From Bacillota bacterium (GTDB taxonomy: Bacteria; Bacillota; Sulfobacillia; Symbiobacteriales; ZC4RG38): a stretch of DNA of 47,501 bases. Shown here piece after piece: positions 41,939 through 47,501 of this stretch (position 1 is the stretch's first letter; each line of letters begins with the position of its first letter). Location of the stretch: NCBI GenBank assembly GCA_021890795.1, contig JAKKUO010000014.1, forward strand, positions 1-47,501, written 5' to 3'. The notes under the pieces were generated by a model. The model was not told where the DNA came from, ran no database searches, and saw nothing but the letters and a program-made list of their open reading frames with translations. Position numbers and translations under genes: made by a program.

Positions 41939-44360
41939 GGAAGGAGACGGTGCCGTGGCGGTCGGTGCGGTAGATCCGGTAGCCCGCCTGCCGGAGCCGG
42001 TCGATCACCCAGGGAGACGGGTGGCCGTACCGGTTGTTGCCGACGGAGATCACGGCCACCGGGCCGCCCACCGCCCCCAGCCATTCCGGGCCCGTGGAGG
42101 TGGCACTGCCGTGGTGGCCCACCTTCAGCACCGTCGCCCGGACCGGCGCGCCCCCGGTCGCCAGCCGCACCTCGGTCTCCCGGCCAATGTCCCCAGCCAG
42201 CAGGAACGCCTGGGCGCCGTAGGCGACGGAGAGCACTACGGAGGCCTCGTTCCGGCTGGTCAGCCCCTCCCTCCCGCCGGCCGGGCCTTCCGGAGGGGGG
42301 TTGAGAACCTCCACCCGCACCCCGGGGGCGGGCTCGAGGCGGTAGCCTGCGGCCACGGCCCGGACCGGGATCTGCCGGCGCCCGGCCACCGCCAGCAGGG
42401 CCTCCTGGCCCGGCCCCGTCCCGGTCCCAGCCGGCACCCAGATCTCCCCCACCGGAACCGCCGCTGCCACCGCGGGGAGCCCGCCCACATGGTCCTGGTC
42501 CGGGTGGGTCACCACCACCCAGTCGAGCCGCCGGACCCCCTGCCGGCGGAGAAACGGGACCACCCGCTGCCGGCCGGCATCGAAGGGCACACCGGCCTCC
42601 AGTCCGGCCCCGCCGCCGTCGACCAGCATCGTCTTCCCTCCCGGGAACCGGAGGAAGACGGCATCCCCCTGCCCCACGTCGAGGAAATGGACCTGAAGGC
42701 CCCGGTCGCCCCCGGGGAGCCCCGGGGCTGGAAGGGGTCCGCCCACTCCCCATCCGAGGGGAAGGGCCGGGACCAGGAGCGCTGCCACCGGGAGACCGAT
42801 CCATGCCCAGGCGGCGGGGCGGAGCACCGCTGACCGGCCGCAGCCGGCGACACGGCGGAGGGCGGCCGCCACCGGGTCCCGGGCCCACCAGGCGCACAGC
42901 AGCCCGTACCAGAGGGCCACCCCGAACCCGGGCAGGGGCCGGACCTGCCAGAACGCGCCCGGGGCATGGGACCAACCCACCACCGGATGGACCAGGATGT
43001 CGAGGAGCCATCCCACCAGGCCGAGGACCGGGGTGGCCAGAGCCGGCAGTACCAGCCCGGCCAGCAGCCCTCCGGCGCCCACCACCACCGCCGCCTCCGC
43101 CGCCACGGCCACCCACAGGTTGGCGATGGGGGAGATCAGGGAGAGCGCGCCGAAACGGTGGAGAAGCAAGGGCTCCACCGCCGCCCCGGCGGCCAGGGTG
43201 ACCGCCAGGGGCCCGGCCATGGGCCCTGGCACCCGGGCCCGCAGTCACCCTTTCAGCGGCCCGGCCAGGGTGAGGATCCCCAGGGTAGCGGCAAAGGAAA
43301 GCTGAAACCCCAGGTCAAAGAGCAGGCCCGGCCGCCAGGCCAGCAGGAGCAGCCCGGCCACCGCCAGGCTGTTCAGTCCCTGGGCGGGGCGGCCCAGGGC
43401 CTCCCCCAGGTACAGGAGGGTCGCCATCACCGCCGCCCGGGCCACCGGCGGCTCCCCTCCCGCCAGGAGACAATAGAACCAGGCGACCCCGATGGAGAGA
43501 GCCGCCGCCCACCGGGGGCCGAGCCCGGCCCAGCCCGCCAGGCGCCGGAAGGGCATGACGACAAAGGCCACGTTGGCCCCGGAGGCCGCCAGCACGTGGA
43601 AGACACCCGTCCGGCGGAAGGCCTCCTCCCACTCCGGCGGAATCCCCTCCCGCCAGCCCAGGAGGAGGCCCGCAAGGAGGGCGGCCTGCCGGGGCGGCAG
43701 AGCCTCCCCCAGTTGGGCCAGGAACCGTTCCCGGGCAGACCGGGCCAGGGCAAGGGGCCAGGGAAGCCGCCCTCTCCCGAGGGGAACCGGGGGGCTGCGG
43801 AGCTCCACCTTGAGAAAGATGCCCTGGCGGGCCAGGTGTTCTCGCCGGTCGAACTGCCCCGGCCAGTTGGCCCGCTCCGGCATCTCCAGCCGCCCCCCGA
43901 CCTGCACCCGGTCCCCTTCCCTGGGCCAGGGACCAGGGGCGCGGCCCCGGGGCAGCCGGTACCGGAGCCAGACCCGCCCCGCGACCGGCTGCCAGCCCGC
44001 CGGCGGCTGGGCCGGCCCTTCCCCGGTGAAGCGGATCGCCTCCACCGCAAGGACAGCCTCCCACCGGTCCTCTTCCCGGCGCACCTCCCGGAGGGTGCCC
44101 ACCAGTTCCGCCGGCCGGTCCAGCCACTCGGCCAGAGGCCCCGGCCCCCGGTAGCGGAGCCACCCATACCGCAGGGCTCCGGCCCCGGCCACGGCCAGGA
44201 GCAGCCAGGCCAGCCGCTGGCTCTGCCGGCGGCTGGCCCCGGCGGCCACCAGCCCCGCCAGGAAGACCGCTGCCGGCACCACCGGATGGGGGCGGACGGC
44301 CTGGGCGGCCGCGATGCCAAGGGCCAGGGCCACGGCCATGGCCGGGATGGGACGCTGCAC
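41856..44360 (-). pseudogene. comEC: ComEC/Rec2 DNA-uptake channel, interrupted by one in-frame TGA
   Basis: The reading frame from GTG 44360 (GTG 44384 is also open) runs to a TGA at 43245-43247 (codon 372), then continues in the same frame to 41856, where it would give 834 residues. The first part has the DUF4131 region and membrane helices with VFHVLAASGANVAFV. It ends GFQLSFAATLGILTLAGPLKG. The second begins LRARVPGPMAGPLAVTLAAG, aligns directly on the family, and ends with an intact metallo-beta-lactamase part (HFLDVGQGD, THPDQDHVGG, LKVGHHGS). No base is missing. GTG 43232 and ATG 43220 could restart translation. Nonsense mutation, readthrough or two-chain ComEC are possible. Confidence 0.8.
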
Positions 44361-44475
44361 GGCGCACCGGCTCCCCTCTGTCACGGACCCGGGCGGTCAC
44401 CCGCACCCGATTCCCCCGGACGGCGCCGGGTCGGAGCGCCCCGGGGCAGCAATACTCCCGCGAGGGGTGACAAGG

Positions 44476-45306
44476 ATGAAGATCGGCTGCCACCTGAGCA
44501 TCAGCAAGGGTTTCAAAGCCGCGGCGGAAGCGGCGCTCCAGCTCGGCGGTCAGTCCTTCCAGTTTTTCACCAAGAATCCCCGGGCCTTCCGGGGCAAGGG
44601 GCCCCAGGACGGCCCCGAGGGGGCGGCCCTGTGCCGGGAACACGGCCTGGTGGCCGTTGCCCACGCTCCCTACGTCACCAACCTCTCCACCCCGGATCCG
44701 GAGCTCCACGAGATCACCGTCCAGTCCCTGGTGCAGGACCTGCAGATCGCGGAGCGTTGCGGGGCCATCGGGCTGGTGGTCCACTGCGGGAAGCACCTGG
44801 ACCGGGGAGAAGAGTACGGGGTCGCCCGGATGGTGGAGACCCTGGACCGGATCCTCGCGGAGTACAAGGGGCCCGTGCCCATCCTGCTGGAGAACACCGC
44901 GGGGCAGGGGTCGGAGTTGGGCACCGACCTCGAGGAGCTTCTCCGCATTCGGGAACGGGTGGCCCAAAAGGACCGAATCCGCTTCTGCTTTGACACCTGC
45001 CACGCCTTCGTCGCCGGCCAGTACGATCCCGAGGACTGGGAGCGGTATGCCGAGCGGATGCGGGCGATCGGGTACCGGGACCTCTTGGTGGCCGTCCATC
45101 TGAACGATGCCAAGGCCCCACGGGGTAGCCGCCGGGACCGGCACGAGAACCTGGGCAAGGGTTACATCGGCGAGGCTGGGCTCACGGCCATCCTCCGGTC
45201 CGACATCTTCGCCGGCCTGCCGGTGGTCCTGGAGACCCCGGTCAGTGCCCAGGAAGAGTACGGCCCGGAGATGGCCTACGCCCGGAAGCTCGCCGGCATC
45301 GCCTAA
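44476..45306 (+). CDS. nfo: Endonuclease IV (apurinic site endonuclease)
   Basis: A 276-residue TIM-barrel AP endonuclease. It has MKIGCHLSISKGFKAAAE, VAHAPYVTNLSTPDP, VVHCGKH, LLENTAGQGSELG, CFDTCHAFVAGQY and VHLNDAKAPRGSRRDRH with the usual three-zinc ligands (His, Glu, Asp). It cuts abasic DNA. ATG 44476 has GAGGGGTGA 6-7 nt upstream. It stands on the plus strand between the minus-strand comEA and comEC genes, which are normally adjacent. Confidence 0.97.
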   Translation: MKIGCHLSISKGFKAAAEAALQLGGQSFQFFTKNPRAFRGKGPQDGPEGAALCREHGLVAVAHAPYVTNLSTPDPELHEITVQSLVQDLQIAERCGAIGLVVHCGKHLDRGEEYGVARMVETLDRILAEYKGPVPILLENTAGQGSELGTDLEELLRIRERVAQKDRIRFCFDTCHAFVAGQYDPEDWERYAERMRAIGYRDLLVAVHLNDAKAPRGSRRDRHENLGKGYIGEAGLTAILRSDIFAGLPVVLETPVSAQEEYGPEMAYARKLAGIA

Positions 45307-45344
45307 GCCGCGGCTCCCGCTGCCCAATCGGGCCCCGCAGCCCT

Positions 45345-46118
45345 TCACCGCACCTCCACCCGGTCCCGGATCTCGGCCAGCCGGGCCGGGCCGATGCCGG
45401 GCACGGCCAACAGGTCCTCGACCTGCCGGAAGCCTCCGGCAGCCTGCCGGTGCTCCAGGATCCGCCGGGCCAGCTCGGGGCCGATTCCCGGGAGCGCCAT
45501 CAGGTCCTCGGCCGTGGCCCGGTTCAGGTTTACCCGCCCCGTACCGCTCCCCGCCCCGGAGCCCGAACCGCCCCCCGGGCCGTGGTGGGCCCCCAGGGCA
45601 GCGGGAGGCGGGCTGCCGGCCGCTTCCAGGTCCGCGGCCCGGGGGACATAGACCTTCTCCCCGTCCTGGAGCGCCGCGGCCAGGTTGAGAGCGTCCGGCA
45701 AGGCCTCCGGCAGGGGCCCTGCCGCCGCCACTGCGTCGTGGACCCGGGCTCCCGGCGCCAGCCGGTAGACCCCGGGTGCCGCCACCGCCCCGCTGACGTG
45801 GACCACGATCTCCCCGGCCTCCGGCCCAGAGCCGGAGGCCGCTTTGTTGGCTACGAGCCCCGGACTGACGGCTTCTCCCGTGCCGTCCGGGCCAGCCCCG
45901 GATTCCGCCGGGGCCCTGACCCCGGGTGCCGGCGCCGGCCCCGACAGCCCTGCCGCGAGGGCGGTCGCCCCGGCCTCCACCGGCTCCCACCGGTGCCTCT
46001 GGTAGCCCAGGGCAAGGGCCGCCACGCCCACCAGGGCGATGGCGGCACCGGCCAGCCACCGCTGCCAGGGCGGCCAGGCCTTCTCCGTCCCCCCAATCCA
46101 CTCCCCCGCCACCCGCAT
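45345..46118 (-). CDS. comEA: ComEA, DNA-binding competence protein
   Basis: A 257-residue ComEA. A transmembrane anchor (about 20-40: RWLAGAAIALVGVAALALGY) and Pro/Ala linker lead to a SLBB domain (about 103-160: IVVHVSGAVAAPGVYRLAPG, then GEKVYVPRA) and a C-terminal helix-hairpin-helix DNA-binding domain (196-257: VNLNRATAEDLMALPGIGPELARRI and VEDLLAVPGIG). A Gly/Ser linker joins them. It binds incoming DNA and passes it to ComEC. ATG 46118 has GGAAGGGG upstream. Confidence 0.95.
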   Translation of the reverse strand: MRVAGEWIGGTEKAWPPWQRWLAGAAIALVGVAALALGYQRHRWEPVEAGATALAAGLSGPAPAPGVRAPAESGAGPDGTGEAVSPGLVANKAASGSGPEAGEIVVHVSGAVAAPGVYRLAPGARVHDAVAAAGPLPEALPDALNLAAALQDGEKVYVPRAADLEAAGSPPPAALGAHHGPGGGSGSGAGSGTGRVNLNRATAEDLMALPGIGPELARRILEHRQAAGGFRQVEDLLAVPGIGPARLAEIRDRVEVR

Positions 46119-46435
46119 ACCCCCTTCCCGAAGGATGAGGTTCGCCTTCCCCGCGGATTTTCCTGCCAGTTTCTGGAATGCCGGGCCAGTGGAGGTTGTT
46201 TCCACCCTGCCGGGCCGGGGTCCGGAGCCGCCGGCAACGGCGGGACGCGGTGACCGGCCAGGAGTTCACAGTGGGAGAAGGAATTTCTGGGATCCACATC
46301 CAACCCTGGATCTGGAATCCCGATTCGAAGGGGCAGCCGGTGCCCCGGTGGTCACCGGGGTCGGACCGGCAGCGGCACGCTGGCCATGCCCCAGAGCGCT
46401 GCCGGCCAGGGAGAAGCCGCGGGGAGGATGAGGAG
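46119..46435. other. Divergent intergenic region between comEA and the coiled-coil gene
   Basis: 317 nt without a supported gene. I see a GATCCA/TGGATC dyad (46292-46313) and a short GTGGA/TCCAC stem near 46190. There is no clear promoter, operator or repeat. Confidence 0.5.
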
Positions 46436-47488
46436 ATGCAAGGTGCGATCGTCTTGCTTGGCTGCCATGCCCACAGCCGTCTGGCGGACCAGGTGGTCAG
46501 GAGCCTGGTCCGGGAACTAGGCGCCGGCCATCGCGGCGTGGCCGTTCTCTCCGCCCTGGACCCGGTTGGAGGCCGGGGGACCCTGTTCGATGCGGCGGAG
46601 ACCGTGATTCCGTACGACCCCGCGGAGATGCGGAGCTTCACCCGGGAAGAGGTGCAGGAGCTGGCCGCCTCCCTGCTCCCCCGGCATAGCGCCCTGGTGG
46701 CTGCCTGCCGCCTGGCTGGTGCCAGGGAGCTGCCCCGGGCATGGCTCACCCTCGCGGACCAGTTCCTGCTGCTCCTCCCCGCGGACCGGAGCGCGGTGGC
46801 CCAGGCCCGGGAGTGGCTGGTCGCCTGGCAGGGCCAGGGGCTGCCCCGGCCCCACCTCCTTGTGGAGCAGCCCGACCTTCCCAGCGACAGCCTACCGCCG
46901 GAAGAGGTGGCCGGCCAGTTGGGCCTGGAGCTCCTGGCGGTGATCCGCCCGGAGGCCGCCGCCCCCGACACCGGGCTCCACCGGCGCCAGGAGCTCCGGG
47001 CCCGGCTGCAGGTGGCCCTGGCCCTGGACCGCTCCCCGGCCCGGGAAGGGGCCGGAACCCGTGCCGGAGACGGGCCGGCCAGCCCCCCGGAGTCCGCCAC
47101 CGTCACCCCCGTCGGGGCCGCTGCCACTGCCCTCCCTGCCGCCGTCACCGCCGAAGCGGAGACCGGGCCCGGTGCCGAACCGGCGACGGCCGAGGCCGCC
47201 ACCAGCCTGGTGGAACAGGTGCGGCTCTTGGAGAAGCTGCAGCGCCACCGGCGGCAGACCATCCGGGAGCGGCAGGCCCAGTCCGCCGCGGTGGCCCAAA
47301 CCCTGGAGCGGCTGCGGGACGCAGCCCGGGGCCAGGAGGGGGACCTGGAGCTGATTCAGCTGGCCCGGCAACTGATCGCAGCGGTGACCCATCTGGAGGC
47401 CCTGGAGCGGCGGGAGACCAGCCTGACGGCCCAGATTCGCCAGCAGGCCCTGCCGGTCCGCCGGTGGCTCGAAGGGCTGTTGGAATGA
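46436..47488 (+). CDS. Protein of unknown function with degenerate ParA-like N-domain and coiled coil
   Basis: A 350-residue protein. Residues 1-172 look like an alpha/beta Rossmann-type fold: AIVLLGCHAHSRLADQVVRS at the N-terminus, then WLTLADQFLLLLPADRSA, VEQPDLPSDSLPPEEVAGQL and GLELLAVIRPE. This order recalls the late part of a MinD/CpaE ATPase, but the Walker A GK(S/T) site is missing. A Pro/Ala/Thr-rich linker (about 200-255) leads to a coiled coil (about 256-335: VRLLEKLQRHRRQTIRERQ, RQLIAAVTHLEALERRE). ATG 46436 has GGAGG about 8 nt upstream. The fold link is my inference; no function is claimed. Divergent from comEA. Confidence 0.6.
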   Translation: MQGAIVLLGCHAHSRLADQVVRSLVRELGAGHRGVAVLSALDPVGGRGTLFDAAETVIPYDPAEMRSFTREEVQELAASLLPRHSALVAACRLAGARELPRAWLTLADQFLLLLPADRSAVAQAREWLVAWQGQGLPRPHLLVEQPDLPSDSLPPEEVAGQLGLELLAVIRPEAAAPDTGLHRRQELRARLQVALALDRSPAREGAGTRAGDGPASPPESATVTPVGAAATALPAAVTAEAETGPGAEPATAEAATSLVEQVRLLEKLQRHRRQTIRERQAQSAAVAQTLERLRDAARGQEGDLELIQLARQLIAAVTHLEALERRETSLTAQIRQQALPVRRWLEGLLE

Positions 47489-47501
47489 CCGCCGGGCAAA
47501 G

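Noticed and set aside
43245-43247. TGA in comEC as a selenocysteine codon
   Set aside because: There is no recognisable SECIS-like hairpin claim I can support, and ComEC has no known Sec position there.

Overview
The window is about 70% G+C and reads as a chromosomal segment of a spore-forming, Gram-positive, high-G+C Bacillota, of the Thermaerobacter, Symbiobacterium or Limnochordia kind. That is an inference. It rests on SpoIIP, a YheC/YheD-type coat protein, HrcA with CIRCE operators, a SAM-I riboswitch, the Firmicute synteny rpsT-holA-comEC-comEA next to spoIIP-lepA-hemW, and frequent GTG/TTG starts behind strong GGAGG-type ribosome binding sites. No rRNA, tRNA, insertion sequence, prophage or CRISPR array is visible. 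Almost all genes are ordinary housekeeping genes, most of them on the minus strand.

Layout. 1-431: tail of a spore-coat ATP-grasp protein. 510-4093 (-): phoP-phoR-pstB-phoU. 4171-5786 (-): a four-cluster ferredoxin and a molybdopterin-binding protein. 5946-9938 (-): rpsU-yqeY, a HIT hydrolase, ddl, mtaB. 10153-11269 (+): metallophosphoesterase and pterin carbinolamine dehydratase. 11445-14297 (-): prmA, rsmE and a DUF309-HAD fusion. 14469-19937 (-): heat-shock locus hrcA / grpE-dnaK-dnaJ, with two CIRCE operators, two promoters and two terminators. 20123-30725 (-): a 10 kb sulfur block. 30799-34785 (-): CYTH protein, hemW, lepA. 34911-35771 (+): XRE regulator. 35816-38359 (-): spoIIP with three small genes. 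38432-38919 (+): rpsT with promoter and terminator. 38960-46118: holA, a membrane protein with a degenerate alkaline-phosphatase fold, a comEC broken by one in-frame TGA, nfo inserted in opposite orientation, and comEA. 46436-47488: a coiled-coil protein of unknown function.

The sulfur block is the most connected part. One transcript starts at a sigma-A-like promoter (30697-30725), passes a SAM-I riboswitch with its terminator, and encodes two PLP trans-sulfuration enzymes, a TrpD2-like protein, a CbiX-type chelatase and uroporphyrinogen-III methyltransferase. It ends at a strong terminator (24902-24961). A second unit encodes APS/PAPS reductase, ATP sulfurylase, siroheme sulfite reductase and a TauE-type transporter, behind a 14-bp perfect palindrome. 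Together they take sulfate to sulfide to cystathionine and homocysteine, and make siroheme precursors for the reductase.

The points most worth a second look are the single TGA in an otherwise intact comEC, the antisense nfo inside the comEA/comEC locus, the membrane protein with a phosphatase fold that has lost its metal ligands, the riboswitch-led operon mixing methionine and siroheme genes with a divergent TrpD2-like protein, and a recurring class of strong G+C hairpins without U-tracts at gene ends. I found no clear undescribed multi-gene system.
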